Shown: positions 37,510 through 49,127 of the stretch, piece after piece
Layout: the number at the start of each line of letters is the position of its first letter
How positions within the stretch are numbered: the stretch's first letter is position 1
Assembly: GCF_033170155.1 (NCBI RefSeq)
Contig: NZ_CP137079.1
Span: 186,001 to 250,000, forward strand
Reading direction: 5' to 3'
From: Raineyella sp. W15-4
GTDB taxonomy: Bacteria; Actinomycetota; Actinomycetes; Propionibacteriales; Propionibacteriaceae
Length of the DNA stretch: 64,000 bases
Translations under genes and position numbers: made by a program
The notes under the pieces: model-generated
The model's database searches: none
Told to the model about the DNA's origin: nothing
Seen by the model: only the letters and a program-made list of their open reading frames with translations

Positions 37510-38688
37510 ATGCACAACCTGCGCGGATCCGTGAAGAACTACGTCTGGGGGACGACGGACCGCATCCCGGCACTGCTGGGGCAGAGACCGACCGGGGAAC
37601 CGTACGCCGAGTACTGGCTGGGAGCTCATCCCGCCGGCCCGGCGACCGTCGACGGCGTGGGCCTGGACGCCGCGATCGCCGCCGATCCCGCGGTGCTGGG
37701 GGAGCGCTCGCGGCAGGTGTTCGGCGATCGGTTGCCGTTCCTGATGAAACTGCTGAGCGCCGCCCGGGCGCTGTCGCTGCAGGTGCACCCCACCGCCGCG
37801 CAGGCCCGCGAGGGGTTCGTCCGGGAGAACGGGGCGGGCGTCGCGCTCGGCGATCCGGCTCGGACGTACAGGGACGACTGGCCCAAGCCGGAGATCATGG
37901 TTGCGCTGGAGCCCTTCGAGGCCCTGTACGGGTTCCGCGACCCGCGGCGCAGCGCCGCGATCCTGCGGGCGCTCGGCGGAGAGGCCGCCGACGGTCTCGC
38001 GAGCCGACTGGACGCCGAGGATGTCGATCTGGTGGCGATCGTCCGGGATCTGCTGACCGACGGGGACCCGGTGCTTGTTGCTGCGCTGGCGGCGGATGCG
38101 GACCGGGCGGCGGATCGGACCCGGCTCGGTGATGAGCGGGAGGTGGCCGATGCCCGCGACACCGTGGCCCGGCTGGGCCGGGAGTACCCCGGCGACCCGG
38201 GGATCGTCGTCGCGCTGCTGATGAACCGGCGGCGGCTGGAGCCGCTGCAGGCCCTCTACGTGCCCGCCGGGGTGATGCACGCCTACCTGTCCGGCACCGG
38301 GGTCGAGGTGATGGCTTCGTCGGACAACGTCGTCCGCGGTGGGCTGACCCCCAAACACATCGATCTGCAGGGGCTGACCGAGGTGGTCGACCCGCGGCCG
38401 TCGGTCCCGACGTTGGTCCCGGTCGAGTCGGTCGGCGACGGGGTGAGCCGCTACCTGACCCCGGCGCCGCACTTCGCGCTGTGGCGGGTGGACCCGTCGG
38501 CGGCGGCCCGGACGCTGCCGGCCACCGACAGCCCGCGGATCTTCCTGACCGTACGCGGCGCCTGCCGGCTGACCCGCGATGGCGAGGAACACCGCCTCCG
38601 CAGTGGGGAGGCGGTGTTCCTCGCGGCGGGCGAAGCGGTGCAGGTCACCGGCGAGGGGCTCGGCTTCCTCACCTCGATCGGCGGGTAG
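37510..38688 (+). CDS. manA: mannose-6-phosphate isomerase, class I
   Basis: 392 residues, a zinc cupin enzyme interconverting fructose-6-P and mannose-6-P. Diagnostic segments are VKNYVWG, EYWLGAHPAGPA, the zinc-ligand SLQVHPT, KPEIMVALEPFEALYGFR, and VPAGVMHAYLSGTGVEVMAS with DNVVRGGLTPKHID. ATG 37510 follows GGAAAGG at good spacing; the longer frame upstream is not coding-like. A perfect 18-bp inverted repeat lies within the last 110 bases of the gene. It converges on the amine oxidase gene. Confidence 0.93.
   Translation: MHNLRGSVKNYVWGTTDRIPALLGQRPTGEPYAEYWLGAHPAGPATVDGVGLDAAIAADPAVLGERSRQVFGDRLPFLMKLLSAARALSLQVHPTAAQAREGFVRENGAGVALGDPARTYRDDWPKPEIMVALEPFEALYGFRDPRRSAAILRALGGEAADGLASRLDAEDVDLVAIVRDLLTDGDPVLVAALAADADRAADRTRLGDEREVADARDTVARLGREYPGDPGIVVALLMNRRRLEPLQALYVPAGVMHAYLSGTGVEVMASSDNVVRGGLTPKHIDLQGLTEVVDPRPSVPTLVPVESVGDGVSRYLTPAPHFALWRVDPSAAARTLPATDSPRIFLTVRGACRLTRDGEEHRLRSGEAVFLAAGEAVQVTGEGLGFLTSIGG
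38582..38624 (+). repeat. perfect 18-bp inverted repeat inside manA
   Basis: 38582-38599 (GCGAGGAACACCGCCTCC) and its exact complement at 38607-38624 with a 7-base loop. It is coding (GEEHRLRSGEAVFLAAGE region) yet forms a far stronger hairpin than chance would suggest, 64 bp before the stop. Confidence 0.85.
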
Positions 38689-38727
38689 TTGCCGCGCCGG
38701 CCGCCAGGCCTGGGCCGTGTCGGTCGT

Positions 38728-39894
38728 TCAGACCGCCGCGCCCGCCCGGTCCAGGTGGCCGGCGAGGGTGAACATCGGGTGCTGCCACGGCGAGGCGCCC
38801 TCGGTGGCCAGGTCGGCCAGCACCGCGCCGTACGCCGGCGCGAACTTGAACCCGTTGCCGGACATGCCGGCCGCGACGACGATCCGGCCGGTGCCGACCC
38901 GGTCGATCACCGGAACGTGGTCCGGGGTCACCGAGTCGTGGTGGATCGACCAGCGGACCGGGTCCGGGACCAGATCGGGCATCATCCGCTGGGCCTGCTC
39001 CCCGGCCCAGGCCAGCTGCTCCGGGGTGATCCGGGCCGGCAGCTGTGACGGGTGGTCGATCGGGTCCCAGTCGATCTTCGGGCACATCTTGATGCTGTAG
39101 CCGTCCAGGCTCGGCGCGCCGAAGGCGTGCACCCCGTCCAGGTCCCGCATGAACACCGGCAGCCGGTCCGGGGTGAACCGGTCGATGTGGCGCGGCATGA
39201 ACCAGGTCAGGGCGTACGCCTCGACGTGCAGCAGGGAGTGCAGCTCCGGCAGCACCCGGGTGGTCCACGACCCGGCGGTGACCACCACCCGGGCCGCCCG
39301 GACGGTTCCGGCGCTGGTGGTGACGGTCACCCCGTCGGCGTCCTCGGCCAGGCTGAGCACCTCGGTGTGGTAGCGCACCTCGGCGCCCGCGGCGACGGCC
39401 TGCTCGGTGGCGGTCATCACCGCCACCTCCGGGCGGAGCCCGCCGCCCAGTTCGTCGAGGATGCCGATGTCCTCGGCGCGGACGGCGAACTGTGGGAACT
39501 CCGCCCGCAACCCGTCGGCGTCGAGGAGGCGGTGCGGCAGGTCGTACGCCCGGATCGAGCGGAGGGTGGACTCCAGGTCCTGGTGGCCCGCCGGCCCCAC
39601 GCTCAGCGCCCCGACCGGCAGCAGGATGCTCCGGCCCGACTCGGCCTCGAGCTCCTGCCACAGCCGGCGGGCCTCCAGCAGGGCGGGGATGTAGAGCTGG
39701 CCCTCCTTGGCCGCCGCCCGGTAGAGCCGGGACTCCCCGCTGAACGATCCGTGGGTGTGGGCGGGACCGTACTGCTCGATCCCCAGCACCCTCAGCCCGG
39801 GGCGCCGGCTGAGGCGCCACAGCGCCATCGACCCCATCGTCCCCACTCCGATGACGGCCACGTCGACGTCCGTCACCGTGCTGTCGCTGCTCAT
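38728..39894 (-). CDS. FAD-dependent amine oxidase, monomeric sarcosine oxidase / N-methyltryptophan oxidase (SolA) type
   Basis: 388 residues. The N-terminal Rossmann motif VIGVGTMGSMALWRLSRR binds FAD, followed by GIEQYGPAHTHGSFSGESR. The end has the family GMSGNGFKFAPAYG. It should oxidise a secondary or primary amine to imine plus H2O2. At the place of the cysteine that covalently holds FAD in monomeric sarcosine oxidase (before TPD) this protein reads IHHDSVTPDH, so the thioether link is apparently absent. Last gene of an APC permease - cyclodeaminase-like - oxidase series, 70 bp after its neighbour. Confidence 0.82.
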   Translation of the reverse strand: MSSDSTVTDVDVAVIGVGTMGSMALWRLSRRPGLRVLGIEQYGPAHTHGSFSGESRLYRAAAKEGQLYIPALLEARRLWQELEAESGRSILLPVGALSVGPAGHQDLESTLRSIRAYDLPHRLLDADGLRAEFPQFAVRAEDIGILDELGGGLRPEVAVMTATEQAVAAGAEVRYHTEVLSLAEDADGVTVTTSAGTVRAARVVVTAGSWTTRVLPELHSLLHVEAYALTWFMPRHIDRFTPDRLPVFMRDLDGVHAFGAPSLDGYSIKMCPKIDWDPIDHPSQLPARITPEQLAWAGEQAQRMMPDLVPDPVRWSIHHDSVTPDHVPVIDRVGTGRIVVAAGMSGNGFKFAPAYGAVLADLATEGASPWQHPMFTLAGHLDRAGAAV

Positions 39895-39964
39895 CGTGTC
39901 CTCCGTCCGTGCGTTGCGTGTGATGTGTGTGATCCGGATGTTCCGTACGTACGGCCGGCGTCCG

Positions 39965-41191
39965 TCATGCCAGCTCCGGGGTGTCCCACAGGTTCAGCGG
40001 GGTGCCGATGCCCAGCTCCAGCGCCCGGCGGTAGACCGTGGTGCCCCAGGCGACGTCCTCGACCGGCATGCCGCCGACCGACATCAGCACGATCTCGTCG
40101 TCGTCGCGGCGGCCGGGCAGCTCGCCGATGACGATCCGGCCGATGTCCTCCATCTGGTCGCGGGTCATCCGGCCGTCCTCGATCATGTCGGTGAACTTGC
40201 AGCCGATGATCGGGATGGAGTGGTGGGTGGGACCGACCGTCTCCTCGGCCCAGGCCTCGTACAGGCCGGACGCGTCGACGACCTTGCGGACGTCGGCGGC
40301 CTCCATGCCCTCGTCGATCTCGCACAGCGACGGCATCACCAGGAAGGCGCCCGGCTTGACCCACTCCCGCTTGACCAGTGGGTAGCTACTGGGGTCACCC
40401 TCCTCCCCGGAGGTGCAGTAGGTGACGATGTCGGAGCCGCGCACCACGTCCGCCAGCTCGTCGACCACGGTGACGGTGGTGATCTGGGGCAGCTCGGTGC
40501 CGATCCAGTCGATGAAGGCGGCCAGGCTCGCCGCACCGCGGCCCTTGACCTTGACGGTGTGGATGCCGGGGCAGGCGACGAGGAAGGCCTGCAGCGCGGT
40601 CCGGGCCATCACGCCCGGGCCGGCGATGCCGACGACCTCCGCATCGGGCCGGGCCAGGTGCCGGGCGCCGACCCCGGGCACCGCGCCGGTGCGGTAGGCG
40701 GACAGCAGGTTGGCCGACATGAAGGCCAGTGGGGCGCCGGTGTCGGTGTCGTTCAGGGTGAACATCAGGATCGACCGGGGCAGACCCTTGGCCCGGTTGT
40801 CCTTGTTGGAGCCGTACCACTTCACGCCGGTGGTGCCGAAGGAGCCGCCCAGGTAGGCGGGCATCGCCATGAACCGGCGGTCGGCGGTGTTGGCCGGCAT
40901 GGTCGGGAACGGCGACTCGTCGGGGAAGGTGACCATCGCGCCGTGTGAGTCGTTGTTGGCCCCGGCCATCCGGTAGTCGCCGGTGGCGAGCAGGGCGAAC
41001 ATCTCCTCCATGGTGTCGACGCAGGCGGCCATGTCGGTGACCCCGGCGGCGATCATGTCCTGTTCGGAGAGGTAACGGAAGTCGATCGCGGTCGACGGCG
41101 CGGCGGTGCCGGCGGGGGCGGTCGCGGGGGCCGGAACGGTGCCGGTCGGGGTGGAGTCCGGGGCGGTGGTGCGGATCACGGTCGTGGTCAT
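39965..41191 (-). CDS. ornithine cyclodeaminase / mu-crystallin family protein
   Basis: 408 residues. After a disordered Pro/Thr/Ala-rich head (~36 residues) come YLSEQDMIAAGVTDMAACVD, MPAYLGG, GVKWYGSNKDN and the NAD-binding part VVGIAGPGVMARTALQAFL with GSDIVTYCTSG. The family covers ornithine cyclodeaminase, imine reductases and amino-acid dehydrogenases. I recall close relatives labelled tyramine oxidase subunit B, but cannot verify it. Next to an amine oxidase and a permease, it probably handles the imine or amine in one pathway. AGGAG precedes the ATG. Confidence 0.78.
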   Translation of the reverse strand: MTTTVIRTTAPDSTPTGTVPAPATAPAGTAAPSTAIDFRYLSEQDMIAAGVTDMAACVDTMEEMFALLATGDYRMAGANNDSHGAMVTFPDESPFPTMPANTADRRFMAMPAYLGGSFGTTGVKWYGSNKDNRAKGLPRSILMFTLNDTDTGAPLAFMSANLLSAYRTGAVPGVGARHLARPDAEVVGIAGPGVMARTALQAFLVACPGIHTVKVKGRGAASLAAFIDWIGTELPQITTVTVVDELADVVRGSDIVTYCTSGEEGDPSSYPLVKREWVKPGAFLVMPSLCEIDEGMEAADVRKVVDASGLYEAWAEETVGPTHHSIPIIGCKFTDMIEDGRMTRDQMEDIGRIVIGELPGRRDDDEIVLMSVGGMPVEDVAWGTTVYRRALELGIGTPLNLWDTPELA

Positions 41192-41220
41192 GGCTGCTCC
41201 TGTGCGGTCAGGCGTGCGGG

Positions 41221-42675
41221 TCAGGCGGAGATGTGGTCGGTGAGGTCGGCGTACAGCTCGGGCTTCCGGGCCCGCAGATGCAGGGCCTGCGCATAGCCGC
41301 CGGCCAGGGCCAGCGGGACGGTGGCGATCAGCCCGACCGTGAGCGCGCCGCCCCCGCCGACCAGGACCGGGAAGTACGCGACGATCAGAGCGGTCATCAC
41401 GACCAGGCCGATCAGCCCGACGGCGGGCAGGATCCGGGTCTCCCAGACCGAGCCGACGACGTCGCGGTGCCGGGCGAAGAAGACCATCACGGCCAGCGAG
41501 GTCAGTGCCATCAGCACGACCACGCCGAGGGTGGCGACCCCGGACAGCCAGGTGAAGACGGCGAGCACCGGGTCGAGTCCGGCGACCGCGAGGACGACGA
41601 CGAGGACGGCGGTGGTGACGGTCTGGGCCAGCGAGGAGGGGGACGGCGAGCCGTGCACCGGGTGCACGCCCTTGAGGACCGCCGGGAGGGTGCCGGCGTG
41701 CGCCATCGAGTGCTGGTACCGGGCGATGACGTTGTGGAAGGACAGTACGCAGGCGAACAGCGAGGTGAGCAGCAGGACGTTGACGATGGCGCCGCCGATC
41801 GGGCCGAGGTAGGCGGCGGTCACGTTGATCACCATCGCGCCGGGGTCCTGGGCGGCGATCTCGAGCACCTTGCTCGGGCCCTCGGCCATCACCAGCACCC
41901 AGGCGCCGAAGGTGTAGAAGACGCCGATCAGGATGACCGCGGCGTACGTCGCCCGGGGGATGGTCCGTTCCGGCTGCCGCGCCTCGTCGCGGTAGATGGC
42001 GGTGGACTCGAAGCCGATGAAGCCGGCGGCGGCGAACATCAGCCCCACGCCCGGGGCGCCGGAGACGACATTGGCGGGGGCGAACGGGGCCAGGGACAGT
42101 CCCTCGGCACCGCCGGTCGCGATCACCGCGACGCCCAGCGCGAGCACGATCAGGATCTCCCCGATCAGCAGCAGGCCGAGCACCTTGGAGCTCAGCTCAA
42201 TGTGGCGGTAGCCGAGGTAGCCGACCAGGCCGATCACGGCCAGGGTGTAGAGCCACCAGGGCAGCTCCGGGCCGCCCAGGGCGGTGATCGTCATGTTGAG
42301 ACTGAAGCCCAGGTACGCGTACACGGCGACCTGGACGGCCGTGTAGGTGAGCAGCGCGAGGTAGGCCGCGCCCAGGCCCCAGCGGCGGTCGAGCCCGTAG
42401 CCGACGTAGGTGAAGAAGGCGCCGGGCTTGGGTACCAGCCGGCTCATCGTGCTGAGGCCGACGGAGAAGGGCAGCAGGACCAGGGCCACGGCGGCGAACA
42501 TCGCCGGGTAGCCGGGGCCGTTGCCGAGCAGGATGCCGAGCGGTGCGCCGCCGGCGATGACGGTGAGCGGTGCGGCGGCGGCGACGACCATGAACACGAT
42601 CGGGCCGGGCCCGAGGGAACCTGTCAGGCGATGTTCGGCGGTGGTGGTCGCCGTGTCCGGTGCGAGTGATGTCAT
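41221..42675 (-). CDS. APC-family amino acid/amine permease
   Basis: 484 residues with about twelve membrane helices. The first helix holds the APC substrate motif in FMVVAAAAPLTVIAGGAPLG, and FAAAGFIGFESTAIYRDEA (helix 6 region) plus RTIPRATY match APC family 2.A.3. First gene of the minus-strand amine-catabolism series (29-bp gap to the cyclodeaminase-like gene), so amine or amino-acid import is likely. The ATG at 42675 has only a weak ribosome site (GAGC). Its promoter should lie in the repeat-bearing region up to 42873. Confidence 0.85.
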   Translation of the reverse strand: MTSLAPDTATTTAEHRLTGSLGPGPIVFMVVAAAAPLTVIAGGAPLGILLGNGPGYPAMFAAVALVLLPFSVGLSTMSRLVPKPGAFFTYVGYGLDRRWGLGAAYLALLTYTAVQVAVYAYLGFSLNMTITALGGPELPWWLYTLAVIGLVGYLGYRHIELSSKVLGLLLIGEILIVLALGVAVIATGGAEGLSLAPFAPANVVSGAPGVGLMFAAAGFIGFESTAIYRDEARQPERTIPRATYAAVILIGVFYTFGAWVLVMAEGPSKVLEIAAQDPGAMVINVTAAYLGPIGGAIVNVLLLTSLFACVLSFHNVIARYQHSMAHAGTLPAVLKGVHPVHGSPSPSSLAQTVTTAVLVVVLAVAGLDPVLAVFTWLSGVATLGVVVLMALTSLAVMVFFARHRDVVGSVWETRILPAVGLIGLVVMTALIVAYFPVLVGGGGALTVGLIATVPLALAGGYAQALHLRARKPELYADLTDHISA

Positions 42676-42793
42676 GCCGACGATGCTCGGCGGGGTGTGT
42701 TTCAGCCGGCCCCCGTGCGGTGAATCCAGCACGTCGTCCAAATGAGACCGGCCCGGCCGCGCGGATCGGGTGAGCGGATTCATCCGGGTGTAA

Positions 42794-42861
42794 CACCGGG
42801 AACACCACGTCGCACCGGGGACACACGTGGTTCGTAACACCGGGGACACACGTGCTTCGTA
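42794..42861. promoter_or_regulatory. direct repeats in the divergent promoter of two APC permeases
   Basis: Two 24-bp copies, 42813-42836 and 42838-42861 (core CACCGGGGACACACGTG), differ by one base with a period of 25. A decayed copy begins at 42794 (CACCGGGAACACCACGT). The set lies just before the plus-strand permease ATG and upstream of the minus-strand permease, a likely binding array for a regulator such as the neighbouring IclR-type protein. Confidence 0.7.
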
Positions 42862-42873
42862 CGCTCGGCGGGC

Positions 42874-44373
42874 ATGAGGACCCTGCACGACGAGATCGCG
42901 TCCCCGACGCCGGCGCCACAGTTCGGCACGTCGTCGCCGCTGGCCGGGCTGCGCCGCCGCTCGCTGCGGCCGGTCGACGCCCTGGCCGGGTCGATCGCGG
43001 CCGCGGCACCGACCGCCGCGGGACTCACCCTGCCGGCACTGCTGCTGCAGCACACCGGCGGCCGGGCCTGGATCGCCGTGTTGCTCGCCGCTGGACTGGC
43101 GTTGTCGATGGCGCTGCTGGTCGGGGTGTTCGCCCGACGGCTGACCGGGTCGGGCGCGCTCTACACGTTCGTCGCGCAGGCGGTCGACACCACCCGTGCC
43201 TCCGGGCGGGTGATGGCGCTGGCCACCGCCGCCTTCCTGACCGTGGCGTACGGGCTGGTCGCGGTGACTGCGCTGGCCGGCACCGGCCTCTATCTCGCCC
43301 GGCTGGTCGGGTCGTTCGGCCTGTCGGTGCCCCTGTCGGTGCCGGTCGGGGTCGCTGTCGCGGTGGGGCTGGCCTGCCTGGCGTTGCTGGTGCGCCGGAT
43401 CTCGTTGTCCTCCCGGGTGATGCTGACGCTGGAGGCGGGCGCCCTGGGGGTGCTGTTGATCCCAGTGCTCGGCGTCCTGCTGGGCGACTGGGGCCATGCC
43501 GCGACCGGCGCGGTGGGCCTCGGCGACCCGACGGTGTCCGGCGTGCCGGGGCCCGGTGCCGCAGGCACCGGCACCGTCCCGCATCCCGGTGGGCTCGCCG
43601 CGGGCGTGATGATCACCGTGGCGGCGTTCATCGGCTTCGACCACGCCACGTTCGTGGGGGCGGAGACCCGCCGCCCGCTGCGCACCATCCCGCGGGTGCT
43701 GTCGACCAGCGTCGTGGTCGTCACCGTGGTCCAGCTGCTGACCGTGCTCGCGGCGATCCGGGCCGGGTCCGCGGCGGTGTTCCAGGCGACCGGGATGTGG
43801 TGGACGCCGGTGCTGTCCCTGGCCGGGGTGCTGGGGTTCGCCGCCTGCGCGCTGGCCTCGATGACGGCGCTGTCGCGGCTGTTCCTGGTGCTGGCCAAGG
43901 ACGGCATTCTGCCGGCCGGTGTCGGCCGGACCACCGATCAGGGCAGTCCGGTCACCGCCGTGCTGGTGACGGCGGTGCCGATCATCGTCGTCGCCGCGGG
44001 TGCCGTCGCGGTGGCCGGCCCGTGGGCGGTGGTGTCCACCGCAACGTCGGCGGCGGCCTCGGCGTACGTGCTGGCCTATCTGCTCACCGCGGTCGCGGTG
44101 CCGCTGTTCCTGCGCCGGATCGGCGAGCTCACCCTCACCCCGGTGGTCGGGGCGGTCGGGGCGGCGATCGGGCTGGCGGCGGTGTGGCTGGGATTCGTCG
44201 CCGGGCCGGTGCAGCCGGCGGACCGGTGGGGTGCCTGGATCGGCGTCCTGGTGCCGGTCACGCTGGTGCTGGCCGGCTGGGAGGTGGTCCGCCGCCGGCC
44301 GCCGGGCCGGTGGGGCCGCTACGACGTGCCGACCACCCGGGACGTGCTCGGCGGCGACGGTCCGGACGCATGA
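42874..44373 (+). CDS. APC-family permease (second)
   Basis: 499 residues with 12 or so helices: IAAAAPTAAGLTLPALLL in helix 1, VAAFIGFDHATFVGAETRRP in the helix 6-7 region, and ALSRLFLVLAKDGILP, all APC-type. It is divergent from, and diverged relative to, the permease at 41221. Substrate unknown; linkage to the regulator that overlaps its stop suggests catabolic uptake. The ATG has no clear ribosome site. Confidence 0.83.
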   Translation: MRTLHDEIASPTPAPQFGTSSPLAGLRRRSLRPVDALAGSIAAAAPTAAGLTLPALLLQHTGGRAWIAVLLAAGLALSMALLVGVFARRLTGSGALYTFVAQAVDTTRASGRVMALATAAFLTVAYGLVAVTALAGTGLYLARLVGSFGLSVPLSVPVGVAVAVGLACLALLVRRISLSSRVMLTLEAGALGVLLIPVLGVLLGDWGHAATGAVGLGDPTVSGVPGPGAAGTGTVPHPGGLAAGVMITVAAFIGFDHATFVGAETRRPLRTIPRVLSTSVVVVTVVQLLTVLAAIRAGSAAVFQATGMWWTPVLSLAGVLGFAACALASMTALSRLFLVLAKDGILPAGVGRTTDQGSPVTAVLVTAVPIIVVAAGAVAVAGPWAVVSTATSAAASAYVLAYLLTAVAVPLFLRRIGELTLTPVVGAVGAAIGLAAVWLGFVAGPVQPADRWGAWIGVLVPVTLVLAGWEVVRRRPPGRWGRYDVPTTRDVLGGDGPDA

Positions 44374-44717
44374 GTCGGGACCCCGACGACGGGGTGGACC
44401 TGCGGGCCCGCCAGCCGCAGGCCGTCCGCAACGCGTTCGCGGTCCTGGAGGAAGTCGCCCGGTGCGGGGCGGGGGTCACCGGGACCCAGGTGGCGCGCAA
44501 CCTCCGGATGCCGAAGGCGACCGCCTACCGGCTGCTCAACATGCTGGTGGAGGACGAGTACCTGGTCCGGGTGCCGGATCTCAGCGGGTTCGCGCTGGGC
44601 CGGAAGGTGGCCTGGTTGATCGCCCTGGCCGAGGACGGGCCCGCAACATCCGTTGAGCACGCGTCGTCGGCATATGGGTCCAGTCCGGCGTCGCCTGGAT
44701 CCACGCCGGATCGGTGA
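44370..44717 (+). pseudogene. IclR-type regulator, DNA-binding half only (apparently truncated)
   Basis: 115 residues; IclR proteins are ~250. ATG 44370 overlaps the permease stop (ATGA). The winged-helix domain is good: VRNAFAVLEEVARCGAGVTG, then LRMPKATAYRLLNMLVEDEY and LGRKVAWLIALAEDG. After about residue 91 the family sequence stops. The remaining ~25 residues are merely the antisense of the ThrE-like gene. The effector-binding domain is gone, so it is either a disabled regulator or a free DNA-binding domain. Confidence 0.68.
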
Positions 44718-45573
44718 CCATCCGGGCGACGACGAGGCCGGCCGCCAGGGAGACCAGGATGCCGAGGCTGACCGACCCGTTGGCGAGCGCCGCCAGCGGG
44801 TCCTGGTTGATCATCGCCACCAGCGCCCGGTAGGTGCTCGCCCCCGGGATCATGATCAGCACCGCCGGCACCGACAGGATGATCCGTGGTGCCGGCAGGC
44901 GCTGGCTGGCCGCGGCGGCCAGCAGGCCGACCAGCAGCGTCGCTCCCGCTGCGCACAGCAGCGGATTCGCCCCGGCGTCGCCGGCGCCCAGCCGCAGCAC
45001 GTTGGCGACGGTGCCGATCGCGGCGGTGGCCAACGCCGGCCGCAGCGGGGTGTTGAAGGTGATGGCGAAGCCGAACACCCCGACGAACCCGGCCACCAGC
45101 CGGAACGCCCACAGCGCAGCGGTCGGCAGTGGTGGCGGCGGGATCTCGCCGGGCGTGAGCCCGAACCCGAGGGCGACCAGCCACGCTCCCAGGGCAGCCG
45201 CCAGGGTGACCATCGTGGCGTAGAGCAGCCGTGACACCCCGGCGACGAAATCGAACCGGGCCAGGTCGAGCGCCGCGGTGAGCAGTGGGAAGCCCGGCAC
45301 CAGGAACAGGATCGCCGAGGTGAACGCCGCCTCGTGCAACGGCTGGGCCGCCGTCGGCAGCGCCCAGCGCAGGGCGGCAGCACCGAGCAGGTAGACCGTG
45401 CAGGCGACGGTCGCGGCGAGGGCGACGACGGCCAACTGGTTGAGCCGGAACCGGCGCAGCCGGAGCTGCACCAGCTTGCCGATCGCCGCCGCGACCGCGA
45501 CCGCGGCCGGATCGGTCGGTGTCGGTGTCGGTGCCGGCGGGGGCGTCGGTGGCGGATCCGCTCGATGCGGCAC
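44581..45573 (-). CDS. threonine/serine exporter (ThrE) family membrane protein, short form
   Basis: 330 residues. It contains the end of the ThrE N-terminal domain (ILFLVPGFPLLTAALDLARF, FVAGVSRLLYATMV) and the ThrE_2 domain (FGFAITFNTPLRPALATAAI, VLIMIPGASTYRALV), together about 9-10 helices. The first ~150 residues of full-length ThrE, with the cytoplasmic conserved part, are missing. The start is GTG 45573 after GAGGGAGG. The last ~20 residues (after RAQRML) are basic, low complexity and antisense to the IclR-type gene, so the original stop seems lost. Probable amino-acid exporter of uncertain activity. Confidence 0.7.
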   Translation of the reverse strand: MPHRADPPPTPPPAPTPTPTDPAAVAVAAAIGKLVQLRLRRFRLNQLAVVALAATVACTVYLLGAAALRWALPTAAQPLHEAAFTSAILFLVPGFPLLTAALDLARFDFVAGVSRLLYATMVTLAAALGAWLVALGFGLTPGEIPPPPLPTAALWAFRLVAGFVGVFGFAITFNTPLRPALATAAIGTVANVLRLGAGDAGANPLLCAAGATLLVGLLAAAASQRLPAPRIILSVPAVLIMIPGASTYRALVAMINQDPLAALANGSVSLGILVSLAAGLVVARMVTDPAWIQATPDWTHMPTTRAQRMLRARPRPGRSTRPPSGPARTR

Positions 45574-45615
45574 GGTGATTCCTCCCTCGTGACGGTGACT
45601 CGACCGCCGGCCGGA

Positions 45616-48764
<3,149 letters not shown>

Positions 48765-48776
48765 CGGGACAGCCCT

Positions 48777-49016
48777 TCAGGCCGCGTGCAGACGCGCCGC
48801 GGCGGCGCTGATCCGGTCCGGCCGGAAGCCGGACCACTGCTCGTCACCGGCGACCACCACCGGCGCCTGCCGGTGGCCGAGGGCGAGCACCTCGGTGAGG
48901 GCCTCGGCGTCGGTCGACAGGTCGACCACCTCGTAGTCGAGCCCGTGCTTGTCCAGCGCGCGGTACGTCGCCGCGCACTGGACGCAGGAGGGGCGGCTGT
49001 AGACCGTGATCTTCAT
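48777..49016 (-). CDS. nrdH: NrdH glutaredoxin-like reductant of ribonucleotide reductase
   Basis: 79 residues with active site PSCVQCAAT (CxxC at 11-14) and the NrdH signature WSGFRPD. It is reduced by thioredoxin reductase and donates to NrdE. It leads the nrdHEF operon. nrdI, which normally sits between nrdH and nrdE and activates the Mn cofactor of NrdF, is not here. GGGGGAAGGA lies upstream of the ATG. Confidence 0.94.
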   Translation of the reverse strand: MKITVYSRPSCVQCAATYRALDKHGLDYEVVDLSTDAEALTEVLALGHRQAPVVVAGDEQWSGFRPDRISAAAARLHAA

Positions 49017-49082
49017 TGTGCGAGTCCTTCCCCCGAGTGTGGATCACCACGGTGTGATTTCACCGGTGTGATGACTGGAAGG

Positions 49083-49127
49083 CTATCTGTTGTGGTCGGG
49101 AAGGGCAAGCACCCCAAGATGTTGTGT
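49083..49127 (-). promoter_or_regulatory. paired NrdR-box-like sites upstream of nrdHEF
   Basis: Two related 16-bp-like elements, about 49083-49095 (CTATCTGTTGTGG) and 49111-49127 (ACCCCAAGATGTTGTGT). Their GTTGTG cores are exactly 32 bp apart, three helical turns. Paired boxes with this form and spacing are the mark of NrdR, the ATP/dATP-sensing repressor of ribonucleotide reductase genes. Both lie within 70-110 bp of the nrdH ATG. Confidence 0.6.

Noticed and set aside
45574-45615. Missing first domain of ThrE hidden upstream of the GTG start
   Set aside because: Only 42 bp separate it from the nrdF stop, and a strong ribosome site precedes the GTG, so the short form is the real gene product.
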